Shown here in pieces: positions 8,682-17,714 of a stretch of DNA of 64,000 nt. The stretch is from Fischerella sp. JS2 (GTDB lineage Bacteria > Cyanobacteriota > Cyanobacteriia > Cyanobacteriales > Nostocaceae): the NCBI RefSeq assembly GCF_032393985.1, contig NZ_CP135918.1, positions 2,728,001 to 2,792,000 of the forward strand, written 5' to 3'. Position numbers and translations under genes: made by a program. Each line of letters opens with the position of its first letter. Position 1 is the first letter of the stretch. Under the pieces are notes generated by a model. It did not search any database. It saw only the letters and a program-made list of their open reading frames with translations, and had not been told where the DNA came from.

Positions 8682-10274
8682 TCAGGCTGTGTTAAGACCC
8701 AAGACTTTACGTAATACTACTTGGTCTTCTAGTTTGACTTTAAGGCGGCCTTTTTCGATGTCACGAATCCAGCTTTGACTTTTACCTGCGAGTTTGGCTA
8801 GTTCTCTTTGGGAAAGATTGAGGTTTTTGCGCGCCCGCAAAATTTGTTCGCCTAGTAAGTCACCAGTGGTTTTGGTTTTTCTTTTGTTTTTTGTGGTTCG
8901 GTGCTTTTTTTCGGAGTCGGCTGTTTGCTTTTCCCAGTCTGGTGGTAAGCTGAAGGACAAAATTCGGGCATTCATTAACAGGTTCCATTTGCCACGGGGG
9001 CTGACGTCTGTCAGACGTGATGTAGCGCTACCGTCGTTAATCCAAAATTCTAGGGCTTCGTCTGGATCTTCGGGAATGTCCACTATTCTGGCCCACAAGG
9101 GTTGGATTGTGGGCGGGTAGGTGACTGGATCAAAGACTGATTTCATCCCATGGTGATTGAGGACTTCTAAATCATGTTCAAAAGTCCGCAGGAGGCGTTT
9201 GCGTTCTTCTCTTTGTCTGCACGCTTGGGCAATTTTCTCTTCACCATAAGCAACGCGCATCAAGGTGGGAACGGTTATGCGTTGGGAAGCCCCCATTTTG
9301 GTTTTAAATAGTAACCACAGCATTAGTCGTGCTGCACCTTCGTGTTGCTGCCAAATGCTCATCACTGTAGTTAATAAGGATTTTGGCAGGCTACCGTATT
9401 GATAAAATGCTGTTCGTTGTTTACATGCTTGTTTGTTGAGGAAATACTGTGCCCAAACTCCAGCTCGAATTTTGAAGGTTAAGCCGACAAGATATTTACA
9501 TCCGAGATTATCTTCTTGAAAGTGACGTTGAACTTGGACTAGTTCCCACAAACTGCTTCCTTTGATCGAGAAGCCTTTGAGCATACCTTGCTGGGGCCAG
9601 TCTATAGAAACGACGAGTGAACAAGCTTGCTGGACTAAGTTGTTCATCAAAGTCAACTTGACATTTTTGCTTAAGTCCTTGCGCTTTTCTAAACCCAGGT
9701 ATTTCTCCAGCTGTCGTTCATCAATTGTAAATTCTTGTTCCCAAGGCTGATCTAGGGTTGTTGCATATGCTGCAAATATTAGATGTAGACAAGCAGCCCT
9801 GATATCTAGTGTTTCTATGGCTGCTAATTTGGTGACAAGTTCACTACTCTGGGGTGATGTTGTCAGATGAAATGCGATCGCTCCTTTGCCTTGATTGACT
9901 TGACGACGATAGCACAAGTTTCCTTGCTCATCTGTTTCCCAAGGTAATGATGTACGTTGGGAGAGCAAATTGCAAGCTTCCCAAATGACAATCGCTGAAG
10001 CAAAGGGGTTACTCTTGCCGTTAGAAAATAAATCTGGACTAGTTACTTCTCGCAAGTCAACTTTGCATCTTCCTCTTTTAGCGTGCCAAGGTATGGGAGA
10101 ATTTGTTGGGCAAGCGATCACACATTGCGGTTCGGGATAGTAACCTTCACAGTTGTTACAAAGGCACGGATCAATCCAGTATTCATCGTTTTCCAGTTTG
10201 ATAGCACCTGTAGGACATTGAGGACGGCAGTTGTCACATCCAACGCAACTATTATTAGGTATTGTGTAAGGCAT
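8682..10274 (-). CDS. patB: PatB/CnfR, nitrogen-fixation transcription regulator
   Basis: A 530-residue protein with an unusual architecture. An N-terminal bacterial ferredoxin domain carries C10xxC13xxC16xxxC20P and a second cluster C37xC39xxC42...C51xxxC55P. A long central region follows, then a basic linker (KKHRTTKNKRKTKTT) and a C-terminal Xre-type helix-turn-helix (ILRARKNLNLSQRELAKLAG, about residues 475-528). This layout and length match PatB of Anabaena, also called CnfR, the activator of nif genes under micro-oxic conditions in heterocysts. The Fe-S centres probably sense oxygen or redox state. It is divergent from fdxB and the cox cluster across a 1.06-kb gap. Confidence 0.93.
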   Translation of the reverse strand: MPYTIPNNSCVGCDNCRPQCPTGAIKLENDEYWIDPCLCNNCEGYYPEPQCVIACPTNSPIPWHAKRGRCKVDLREVTSPDLFSNGKSNPFASAIVIWEACNLLSQRTSLPWETDEQGNLCYRRQVNQGKGAIAFHLTTSPQSSELVTKLAAIETLDIRAACLHLIFAAYATTLDQPWEQEFTIDERQLEKYLGLEKRKDLSKNVKLTLMNNLVQQACSLVVSIDWPQQGMLKGFSIKGSSLWELVQVQRHFQEDNLGCKYLVGLTFKIRAGVWAQYFLNKQACKQRTAFYQYGSLPKSLLTTVMSIWQQHEGAARLMLWLLFKTKMGASQRITVPTLMRVAYGEEKIAQACRQREERKRLLRTFEHDLEVLNHHGMKSVFDPVTYPPTIQPLWARIVDIPEDPDEALEFWINDGSATSRLTDVSPRGKWNLLMNARILSFSLPPDWEKQTADSEKKHRTTKNKRKTKTTGDLLGEQILRARKNLNLSQRELAKLAGKSQSWIRDIEKGRLKVKLEDQVVLRKVLGLNTA

Positions 10275-11337
10275 AAGGCTATTGCCAATGTACTCGTTGA
10301 GATGTCTGGCTCGGATTTCCCCTGGATGTGTCCCCTATTTTCACTACTCACAACCACATTAATTACGGCAAAACATAGATTTTTATTGCCGTAGTACCAC
10401 CCACATCCATATTTGGACTTTCCATCCAATTGGAAGTTACTCTATGCTCATAACCTAGCCGAGCCTGATTAAATTCTTAATTATCTATACATTTCACAGA
10501 TATTGTTGTAGGTTTGTTCATTATGAGCGAAAGATAATTTTTATTAAATTTTGGATTTTCAGTAGTTTCCACATATCTTATTAGCTAAAAAGAACATCTT
10601 ATTGAACTTTGTTTGTTGCTTGAGTAACAATCACAAGCTGATAGATACTGTATGCTCGCTTGCATAGCATCTCTTTCTAGGAGATAGTATGCATATGTAG
10701 TTTTTAGATTTGACAAGTAAATACGTGTTTTAATATTTCACTCATCTGGGAAAATAGAATTATTAATAATATTAATATTTAACAAAAATTATTATTCTGT
10801 TAATCATTTTACATTTTTATCAGTTATCAGTTATTAGTTATCAATAACAGGTAACTGACAATTGTGAAAGTGGGCTTTTGCTATTAGCCAGCACTTAAGT
10901 CGTGGGCGATATTGTGGTTACACTTCTGTATCTCCTAATACTTTGATGATTTGTTTAAGATATTATTTCTAGTTACCTGACATCTTGCACCATTCTCAAG
11001 AAGAGCCAGAGGCTCCGGGCTGTTGTAACTAGTGCAAGATATGAGTTACTGCAAATAAATATCATCTTTTTGATAAACATTTTTATCTTTTAAATATAAT
11101 TTTTATTAGTTATTAGTCATGATTTAATTGCTGACATATAAATAATGACTAAACATTATTAATAAATAATTTCATCTAGATTCAATAATATTAAAAGCAA
11201 GATTTTTATCGGAAAGTTATGGAATTTTAACTATGTAAATCGTTAGATTTGAACATTAAAAAAAGATAATTACAGTTATGTTAGTATGAGCGTTAAAGCG
11301 CCAATCAAGTTGTAGATAAATTCCGGTAGGTAAGTTC
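10275..11337. other. Large divergent intergenic region patB/fdxB
   Basis: An AT-rich gap of 1063 bases with no convincing gene. It must hold the promoters of patB (minus) and fdxB (plus). I found no clean GTA-N8-TAC NtcA box by eye. An inverted repeat lies at 10982-11040 (listed separately). The fdxB start is preceded by GGTAGGTAAG. The length suggests long leaders or unannotated RNA. Confidence 0.45.
10982..11040. repeat. Inverted repeat with inner hairpin
   Basis: ATCTTGCAC (10982-10990) is the exact inverse of GTGCAAGAT (11032-11040). Inside, GAGCC (11003-11007) pairs with GGCTC (11011-11015). A related structure with ends CTCTTGCA/TGCAAGAG lies at 54573-54643, so this is probably a small dispersed palindromic element rather than a site specific to patB. 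Confidence 0.6.
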
Positions 11338-11631
11338 ATGGCAGTACTCACAGGATTGACATTTGGTGGTAAAACTTGGACACCCAAATTCGCCCAATCA
11401 ATAGATGAACACAAATGCATCGGCTGTGGCAGATGCTTTAAAATTTGCGGACACGATGTGCTGTTATTACGAGCAATGAATGAAGAGGGTGAATTTGTAG
11501 ATGATGAAGATGATGATGAAATCGAAAAGAAAGTGATGACTGTTGCTCATCCAGAAAATTGTATAGGTTGTGCAGCTTGTTCTAGAATTTGTCCCAAAAA
11601 TTGTTACACTCACGTTGAATTGAATAACTAG
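11338..11631 (+). CDS. fdxB: Ferredoxin III, nif-specific (FdxB)
   Basis: A 97-residue ferredoxin with two Cys motifs: [12 protein letters not shown] (residues about 27-38) and [15 protein letters not shown] (about 77-91), predicting two iron-sulfur clusters. The start [18 protein letters not shown] and the acidic insert [11 protein letters not shown] between the motifs are typical of the nif-specific ferredoxin III family. It is thought to pass electrons in nitrogenase maturation or nitrogenase supply. It stands first in the run fdxB-coxB-coxA-coxC, opposite patB. A 544-base gap separates it from coxB, so separate promoters are likely. Confidence 0.92.
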   Translation: MAVLTGLTFGGKTWTPKFAQSIDEHKCIGCGRCFKICGHDVLLLRAMNEEGEFVDDEDDDEIEKKVMTVAHPENCIGCAACSRICPKNCYTHVELNN

Positions 11632-12175
11632 GTACAGCTTTGTGTTAAGTCCTAGCGACTTTAAACGCAAAGGGGCGCAGAGTTTAGCGCAGAGAGAGGC
11701 AGAGTCTTTCTGTAGATAATTTGCGTAAGTAGAGGGGATTTCTCTATATTTAGGGAGAATCTAGATATAGTTCACGGTAAACAAATTTATAAATATAAAA
11801 TGTTAATAATTAACTACTTTTAGTTTGTTATTAAAATAAAATATTGTGCAAAGAAAAATAAGTTAAAACAAGTTTAAATTATCGGCAGTTATATAGTTAA
11901 AACATCGACAATTAAGAAGTAACTTAACTTGGGTTTAAAGGGTAAGATGCCGGATGTTAAACCCATTTTGAATCAAGTGAAAATCAAAAGTAAAAAGACA
12001 AAACACAAACCGTATAAGTAATAGAGAGGCTGGAAATTATCGAGAGGTCTCTTAGTACACAAATGGGTTCACTTCATGGTGTAAGAACTATTTCTTTTTA
12101 GTTTGAACTTTTGGTTTATCACTTGCTATTTAGCGACGGTTACACCTGGAACGATGTTATTCTGAGCAGGCATGT
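11632..12175. other. Intergenic region fdxB/coxB with dispersed repeat
   Basis: No gene is visible in these 544 bases. The first part, to about 11715 (GTACAGCTTTG... TTTAAACGC...GGGGCGCAGAG), is repeated after coxA at 14883-14960. The rest is AT-rich and should contain the coxB promoter, presumably heterocyst-specific. Confidence 0.45.
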
Positions 12176-13162
12176 ATGCAACAAATTCCTGTTTCACTGT
12201 TAACCTTAGTTGCTGGGGTATTAATCACACTCTTCAGCCTTTGGGTTGGTCAACACCATAGTCTACTGCCTATGCAGGCATCAGAACAAGCGCCTTTGGT
12301 AGACGGTTTTTTTAATGTGATGATGACTATTGCCACTGCTTTGTTTGTGGTGGTAGAAGGAACGATTTTGATTTTTTTGGTGATGTTTCGTCGCCGTAAA
12401 GGTGATGAAACAGATGGGCCGCCTATTGAGGGCAATTTACCGTTAGAAGTATTTTGGACGGCAATCCCAACCATAATAGTCCTTGGTTTGGGGATTTACA
12501 GTGTGGATGTTTATAGCAGAATGGGAGGGTTAGAATCAGGTGGTCACAACCACACTCCAGTTCATGTTGCCCATCAAATGCCGGGAAGTGCAATTGCTGC
12601 TACTCTGAGTGATGGTTCTGAGGTAACGCCAGCAAATAATCCCGATATTGGCATTGGTGCGGGTGCTAAGGAACAAGGTAAAACAGCAGACTTAGTTGTT
12701 GATGTCACGGGGATGCAGTTTGCTTGGATTTTCAACTATCCTGACAGTGGTGTTACTGCTGGTGAGTTACACGTACCTGTGGGTGCTGATGTACAACTCA
12801 ACCTTGCCTCTACAGATGTAATCCACTCGTTTTGGGTGCCGCAATTCCGCCTTAAACAAGATGCAATTCCTGGTATTCCTACTAAACTCAGGTTTGTTGC
12901 TACTCAAGTTGGTACGTATCCTGTAGTTTGTACAGAACTGTGTGGTGGTTATCACGGTTCGATGAGGTCACAGGTAGTAGTTCATACTCCCGAAGAATAC
13001 GAGAGTTGGTTGACAGAAAATCGGATTGCCCAACAGCAGCAAGAACTACAACAAGCTGTGGCAGTTAACCCTGCCGAATTATCTGTATCAGAGTTTCTCG
13101 CCCCTTATGTACGAAATATGGGGATAGTCAATGGTCAATTGTCAATGGTCAATAGCAAATGA
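12176..13162 (+). CDS. coxB: Cytochrome c oxidase subunit II
   Basis: A 328-residue subunit II of a haem-copper terminal oxidase in the membrane. Hydrophobic segments lie at about 7-25, 44-70 and 93-115. The periplasmic/lumenal cupredoxin domain ends with the CuA site C252TELC256GGYH260GSM263, with Glu254 between the cysteines, so it accepts electrons from cytochrome c or plastocyanin. A His/Gly-rich insert (GGHNHTPVHVAHQMPG) lies between the last membrane segment and the cupredoxin domain. The last residues VNGQLSMVNSK are encoded by an intergenic-type repeat (TCAATGGTCAATTG), so the C-terminus has probably been extended by repeat drift. The neighbours make this the heterocyst Cox2-type enzyme. 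Confidence 0.95.
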   Translation: MQQIPVSLLTLVAGVLITLFSLWVGQHHSLLPMQASEQAPLVDGFFNVMMTIATALFVVVEGTILIFLVMFRRRKGDETDGPPIEGNLPLEVFWTAIPTIIVLGLGIYSVDVYSRMGGLESGGHNHTPVHVAHQMPGSAIAATLSDGSEVTPANNPDIGIGAGAKEQGKTADLVVDVTGMQFAWIFNYPDSGVTAGELHVPVGADVQLNLASTDVIHSFWVPQFRLKQDAIPGIPTKLRFVATQVGTYPVVCTELCGGYHGSMRSQVVVHTPEEYESWLTENRIAQQQQELQQAVAVNPAELSVSEFLAPYVRNMGIVNGQLSMVNSK

Positions 13163-13191
13163 CAAATGACAAATAACAAAGGACTAAAAAT

Positions 13192-14868
13192 ATGACTCTC
13201 GAAATACCACGGAATCAACCACCTGGAAAGGAAGCTACGATTGTGGTTTCTGGCACTACTCACCATCACCCCGAAGCGTGGAAATGGTATCACTATTTCA
13301 CGTTTAATGTTGACCACAAGGTGATTGGTATTCAATACCTGGTGACGGCGTTTTTGTTTTATCTCATTGGTGGACTAATGGCTGTAGCCATGCGTGCTGA
13401 ATTAGCAACACCAGATGCAGATTTACTCGACCCGAATTTGTATAACGCTTTCATGACCAATCACGGAACGATCATGATTTTTTTGTGGATCGTTCCCAGT
13501 GCGATTGGGGGATTTGGTAATTTCTTAGTACCGTTGATGGTGGGTGCTAGGGATATGGCTTTCCCAAAACTAAATGCGATCGCTTTTTGGTTGAACCCAC
13601 CAGCAGGTTTGCTGATCTTAGCTAGTTTCTTCTTCGGTGGTTCCCAGTCTGGTTGGACAGCTTACCCACCCCTGAGTTTGGTAACTGCGCCAATTGCTCA
13701 ATCGTTGTGGATACTTGCTATTGTCTTGGTGGGAACTTCCTCGATTTTGGGTTCGCTGAACTTTGTCGTCACCATTCTATTTATGAAGGTTCCCAGCATG
13801 AAGTGGGATCAACTTCCCCTATTTTGCTGGGCTATTTTGGCAACTTCTGTTTTAGCACTGTTATCTACACCCGTGTTAGCCGCAGGGTTAGTATTGCTGT
13901 TGTTTGATCTCAACTTTGGGACTTCGTTTTTTAAACCAGATGCAGGCGGTAACGTTGTGATTTACCAGCATTTGTTCTGGTTCTATTCTCACCCGGCAGT
14001 TTATTTAATGATTCTGCCTATCTTCGGTATTATGTCCGAAGTGATTCCGGTTCATGCGCGCAAACCGATATTTGGATATAAAGCGATCGCTTATTCTAGT
14101 TTGGCGATTTGTGTTGTGGGTTTGTTCGTCTGGGTGCATCATATGTTTACCAGTGGCACACCTGGTTGGATGCGGATGTTTTTTACTATATCTACCCTGA
14201 TTGTTGCGGTTCCCACTGGTGTGAAGATTTTCGGCTGGGTTGCTACTCTCTGGGGCGGTAAAATCCGTTTTACCAGTGCCATGTTGTTTGCGATCGGCTT
14301 ATTGATGATGTTTGTGATGGGCGGTTTAAGTGGTGTGACGATGGGAACAGCACCGTTTGACGTTCATGTCCACGACACATATTATGTAGTCGCCCACTTC
14401 CACTATGTGTTGTTTGGTGGTTCTGTGTTTGGTATCTATGCGGGAATTTACCACTGGTTCCCCAAGATTACTGGACGGATGATGAATGAAACTTTGGGTC
14501 GAATTCATTTTATCTTGACTTTTATTGGTACGAATTTGACTTTCTTACCGATGCATGAATTAGGATTACAAGGTATGCCGCGGCGTGTGGCAATGTACGA
14601 CCCGCAATTTACTCACCTCAATGAGATTTGTACGATTGGTGCATACATCTTGGGGATATCGGTGATTCCTTTTACGATCAATGCGCTGTGGAGTTGGATT
14701 GGTGGCAAGCAAGCGGGTGATAATCCTTGGAATGCTTTGACTTTGGAATGGACTACTAGTTCACCACCTGCTATTGAGAATTGGGAAGTTTTACCTGTGG
14801 TGAGTCATGGCCCTTATGAGTATGGTCATGATGTTCAGCCGCTTGCTGCAACGGAAGCTAGTACATAA
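13192..14868 (+). CDS. coxA: Cytochrome c oxidase subunit I
   Basis: A 558-residue, 12-helix catalytic subunit. Visible are the haem/CuB ligands in the helix WFYSHPAVYLMILP (His-Pro-x-x-Tyr), HHMFTSG (CuB histidines) and HDTYYVVAHFHYVLFGG (haem a and a3 histidines), the first haem ligand near NHGTIMIFLW, and the proton-channel segment GNFLVPLMVGARDMAFPKLN. It begins 29 bases after coxB and is clearly co-transcribed with it. The complex reduces oxygen to water, and in heterocysts it helps keep oxygen low for nitrogenase. Confidence 0.97.
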   Translation: MTLEIPRNQPPGKEATIVVSGTTHHHPEAWKWYHYFTFNVDHKVIGIQYLVTAFLFYLIGGLMAVAMRAELATPDADLLDPNLYNAFMTNHGTIMIFLWIVPSAIGGFGNFLVPLMVGARDMAFPKLNAIAFWLNPPAGLLILASFFFGGSQSGWTAYPPLSLVTAPIAQSLWILAIVLVGTSSILGSLNFVVTILFMKVPSMKWDQLPLFCWAILATSVLALLSTPVLAAGLVLLLFDLNFGTSFFKPDAGGNVVIYQHLFWFYSHPAVYLMILPIFGIMSEVIPVHARKPIFGYKAIAYSSLAICVVGLFVWVHHMFTSGTPGWMRMFFTISTLIVAVPTGVKIFGWVATLWGGKIRFTSAMLFAIGLLMMFVMGGLSGVTMGTAPFDVHVHDTYYVVAHFHYVLFGGSVFGIYAGIYHWFPKITGRMMNETLGRIHFILTFIGTNLTFLPMHELGLQGMPRRVAMYDPQFTHLNEICTIGAYILGISVIPFTINALWSWIGGKQAGDNPWNALTLEWTTSSPPAIENWEVLPVVSHGPYEYGHDVQPLAATEAST

Positions 14869-14882
14869 TTGTTACACATTTT

Positions 14883-14960
14883 AGTACAGCTTTGCGTAAA
14901 ATCGTAGCATTTTTAAACGCGGAGGGGCGCAGAGTAGGCGCAGAGTAACGCAGAGTTTTT
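14883..14960. repeat. Dispersed repeat between coxA and coxC
   Basis: GTACAGCTTTGCGTAAAATCG, spacer, then TTTAAACGCGGAGGGGCGCA and further GCGCAGAG units. A near copy follows fdxB at 11632-11715, and an inverted partial copy lies near 25524-25560. The same GCAGAG wording is found near 8628. It widens the coxA-coxC spacing to 224 bases. Confidence 0.6.
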
Positions 14961-15092
14961 TGATAGAGAATTCGCTACTTAGTGTCTTTGTGTCTTTGTG
15001 GTTTTTTTAACGAACCACGTAGACACGTAGACGCGAAGTGGCTTCCCGTCAGGGTAGGCATAAAGGAAGAGATTGAGGAAGAGGATTTTTTC

Positions 15093-15683
15093 ATGGCGAT
15101 CGCAACAACGACTAGTCCAAGTCATCATGAGGAACATAAGGATTTACGAGTTTGGGGATTGTTGACTTTCCTGATTTCGGAGTCTTTGATGTTTGGTGGG
15201 TTTTTTGCTACTTATTTATTTTTTCGTGGCAGTAATGAGGTATGGCCGCCGGAGGGAACGGAGGTCGAGTTATTAGTACCGACAATTAACACGATTATTC
15301 TGGTTTCTAGTAGTTTCGTCATTCACTTTGGTGATACGGCGATTAAAAAGAATAATGTCAAAGGAATGCGGTTTTGGTATATCCTGACTGCGCTTATGGG
15401 CGCGATTTTCTTGGCGGGTCAGGTTTATGAATACATGACCTTGGGATATGGTTTGACGACTAATGTCTTTGCCAATTGTTTCTATCTCATGACTGGGTTC
15501 CACGGTTTGCACGTGTTTGTGGGACTGCTGTTAATTTTGGGTGTATTGTGGCGATCGCGTCTTCCTGGTCACTATAGTGCCACGAAACATACTGGTATTG
15601 AGATGGCAGAAATTTACTGGCACTTTGTAGACATTATTTGGATTATTCTCTTCACACTTTTGTACATTCTGACTTTGTTTTAA
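15093..15683 (+). CDS. coxC: Cytochrome c oxidase subunit III
   Basis: About 196 residues from ATG 15093, with GAGGAAGAGGA just upstream; the upstream open frame from 14982 is repeat-derived and not likely translated. Five hydrophobic segments are visible. The subunit III signatures are WGLLTFLISESLMFGGFFATYLFFR, GFHGLHVFVGLLLI and the last helix YWHFVDIIWIILFTLLYIL. It completes the coxBAC set. Subunit III stabilises subunit I and the oxygen path. Confidence 0.95.
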   Translation: MAIATTTSPSHHEEHKDLRVWGLLTFLISESLMFGGFFATYLFFRGSNEVWPPEGTEVELLVPTINTIILVSSSFVIHFGDTAIKKNNVKGMRFWYILTALMGAIFLAGQVYEYMTLGYGLTTNVFANCFYLMTGFHGLHVFVGLLLILGVLWRSRLPGHYSATKHTGIEMAEIYWHFVDIIWIILFTLLYILTLF

Positions 15684-15702
15684 AGGAGGGGTTAGTGGGT
15701 AG

Positions 15703-15724
15703 AGACGCGATGTTCCTCGCGTCT
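15703..15724. repeat. Dispersed palindrome AGACGCGA-N6-TCGCGTCT
   Basis: A perfect 8-bp inverted repeat around TGTTCC, placed 19 bases after coxC. It may serve as its terminator. Related copies lie at 20062-20087, 25833-25854, 25865-25886, 46241-46262 and 47653-47674. The following 15731-15800 is filled with TTAGTAGTTAG-type short repeats. Confidence 0.7.
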
Positions 15725-15816
15725 GTACATTAATAGTTAGTAGTTAGTAGATAGTGGTAAGCAACTAACCACTAACAAACAACCACTAACCAATAACTAA
15801 TTCAAAGGAGATTTTT

Positions 15817-16305
15817 ATGCAAGTTGACATGGAAAGATTTTCTTGGTTTCAAGTACCGGAGGAGATCAAAAAATTACTCATTTTAGCGGCTGAGAATTGG
15901 GAAAATACTTGTGAATCTCAAAAGTATATGAATCAAGCTTTAGCTAAAACAGGAGATCATCTCGAAGTTTTGGTTGCAGCATATAGATATTTTTATTACA
16001 AATATAATTACCCAATGGCGCTGCAAACTGCTATTAAAGTTATAGATAAAATTAAATTAGCTGAGAAATTGCCTGATGATTGGCAACAACTCCAATCAAT
16101 ATTAATTAAGCGTAAAGAAGAGACACAAATTCGATTATATTTAAATGCTTATGCTGCTTCTGGATTAGTGTTAGCTAAACTAGGTGAACTAGAAAAAGCT
16201 AAAGAAATCAGTATTAAAGTTAAATCTATTGATGATAAGAACGATTTTGGTGCAGGAATTTTACTTGATATTTTAACTCGACCCGCAGAAGAAGATGAGG
16301 ATTGA
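15817..16305 (+). CDS. Hypothetical protein of heterocyst cox cluster, helical repeat
   Basis: A 162-residue soluble, mostly helical protein with a clear ribosome-binding site (AAAGGAG). The two halves contain TPR-like stretches: YRYFYYKYNYPMALQTAIKV near residue 56 and ASGLVLAKLGELEKAKEISI near residue 115. I do not recognise a named family. Its position between coxC and the cupin and nitrogenase-associated genes suggests a role in heterocyst metabolism, perhaps as an adaptor. The function is inferred from context only. Confidence 0.7.
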   Translation: MQVDMERFSWFQVPEEIKKLLILAAENWENTCESQKYMNQALAKTGDHLEVLVAAYRYFYYKYNYPMALQTAIKVIDKIKLAEKLPDDWQQLQSILIKRKEETQIRLYLNAYAASGLVLAKLGELEKAKEISIKVKSIDDKNDFGAGILLDILTRPAEEDED

Positions 16306-16356
16306 TTTCTAAAGCTTTATTTTAGTCATATTTCTAATTTATATTCAGCATAATCC

Positions 16357-16968
16357 ATGAAAAATAGAGATTGGCATGTTAATGGAGATGGACAGTATCA
16401 AGCTTGTAAATCAGCTAGAGCGTGGGACTTACTTAGAGATAATTATCGCCTTTATCGGTTCTTGACTGAACTAGAAGATATTCTGAATGATGTTGAAGAT
16501 GAAACTAGTCGCTTGCCAGAAATTCAGATGTTAGTCAGGCGATTATTAGTAAATTCTTATTGGGTGCAAAGCCAATACTTGGAACCTTGTCCGCAAACAG
16601 GAACATCGGTGTTAATTCTCTACGATGAATTAGGTTTTCCTTTGACATTGCAAACAGTTACTTTTGCACCAGGTACAAAGTCTAATATTCATAATCATGG
16701 TACTTGGGGTGTGGTTGCTTTGTTAAAGGGGCAAGAAAAAAATACTTTTTGGCATCGCAACCCTAGCCACAAATTTATAGATAAAATTGAACAAACAGGG
16801 GAGTTAACTTTGTTACCTGGTGATATTATCAGTTTTACTCCTGATGCCATTCATTGTGTGGAAGCATTAGGTAATGAACCAACGGTTACTTTTAATATTT
16901 ATGGCGAAACTGATCCAAAGCAGCGTTTTGAGTATAATGTAGTCTCTCACACAGCCAAAAATTTCTAA
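16357..16968 (+). CDS. Cupin protein, cysteine-dioxygenase-like
   Basis: A 203-residue protein. A helical N-terminal part is followed by a cupin barrel with metal-binding motif one SNIHNHGTWGVVALLKGQEKN (near residue 110, two His and a Glu) and motif two LLPGDIISFTPDAIHCVEALG (His near residue 168). The pattern is that of cysteine dioxygenase-type cupins, non-haem iron enzymes acting on thiols. Cyanobacterial homologues are often called cysteine dioxygenase or cupin without proven activity. It lies 51 bases after the preceding gene and in the same direction, inside the heterocyst block. A role in oxygen or sulfur handling is possible but unproven. Confidence 0.8.
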   Translation: MKNRDWHVNGDGQYQACKSARAWDLLRDNYRLYRFLTELEDILNDVEDETSRLPEIQMLVRRLLVNSYWVQSQYLEPCPQTGTSVLILYDELGFPLTLQTVTFAPGTKSNIHNHGTWGVVALLKGQEKNTFWHRNPSHKFIDKIEQTGELTLLPGDIISFTPDAIHCVEALGNEPTVTFNIYGETDPKQRFEYNVVSHTAKNF

Positions 16969-17195
16969 TTGATTTAAAGCAATAATTTTTAATAGCAAAT
17001 ATTTGGAGTTTTTAATTAAAATTTAATTATAATCTGAGTTTGTAGTGAATGCTTTAAGTTGACTACGAAACTTATTGTCTTTTGCAGTAGAGGGGAAATG
17101 TTTTTGCGTATCAGACTACATTAAATCAGTGAACAGTGAATATCAAGAAACACTGATAACTGATATCTGATAACTGTTAAATAGGAGATACTGCA

Positions 17196-17657
17196 ATGGC
17201 AAGGGTGATTTTTTATGAAAAACCTGGCTGTAAAAACAATACAAAACAAAAGACTTTGCTGACAGCCGCAGGTCATGAAGTGGTAGCGTATAACCTGTTA
17301 ACGGAACCTTGGACAGTTGAACGTTTACACTCGTTTTTTGGCGATCGCCCTGTAGCCGAATGGTTTAACCGTGCTGCTTCCCGTGTACAATCGGGTGAGG
17401 TCATTCCTGAAAAAGTAGATCCGCAAACGGCTTTGGTGATGATGCTTAGAGATCCACTTTTGATTCGCCGTCCGTTGATCGAAGTAGGCGATCGCCGTGA
17501 GGTGGGTTTTGATGCGGAAAAAATTGATGCTTGGATTGGTTTAAGGTCTAAGGATGAGACTCTACAAGAAATTACTAACAAGTTGAAGAGTCAGGATTTG
17601 CAAAGCTGTTCTCACAAGCATGGTCATGGACACGGACATGGTCAAGGTCATAAATAA
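17196..17657 (+). CDS. Nitrogenase-associated protein (ArsC/Spx-like)
   Basis: A 153-residue thioredoxin-fold protein. The N-terminal FYEKPGCKNNTKQKTLLTAAGH (single Cys near residue 12) and RPLIEVGDRREVGFDAEKIDAWIGL match the nitrogenase-associated ArsC-like family found in nif regions. The second redox Cys of true arsenate reductase is not in its usual place. The C-terminus is a metal-binding-like tail, SHKHGHGHGHGQGHK. The ribosome-binding site AGGAG lies about eight bases before the ATG. The family's function is not well known; the His tail suggests metal binding or metal handling for nitrogenase. Confidence 0.88.
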   Translation: MARVIFYEKPGCKNNTKQKTLLTAAGHEVVAYNLLTEPWTVERLHSFFGDRPVAEWFNRAASRVQSGEVIPEKVDPQTALVMMLRDPLLIRRPLIEVGDRREVGFDAEKIDAWIGLRSKDETLQEITNKLKSQDLQSCSHKHGHGHGHGQGHK

Positions 17658-17714
17658 GGTTCCTGTCAGCATTAATTTTTTGTAGTGGGGATGTGATTTA
17701 GTTTACGAACACAG

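Noticed and set aside
10275-12175. NtcA boxes (GTA-N8-TAC) before fdxB and coxB
   Set aside because: Only imperfect matches by eye; too weak to list.
14982-15092. N-terminal extension of CoxC
   Set aside because: Encoded by repeat DNA, lacks homology, and a good ATG with ribosome-binding site exists at 15093.
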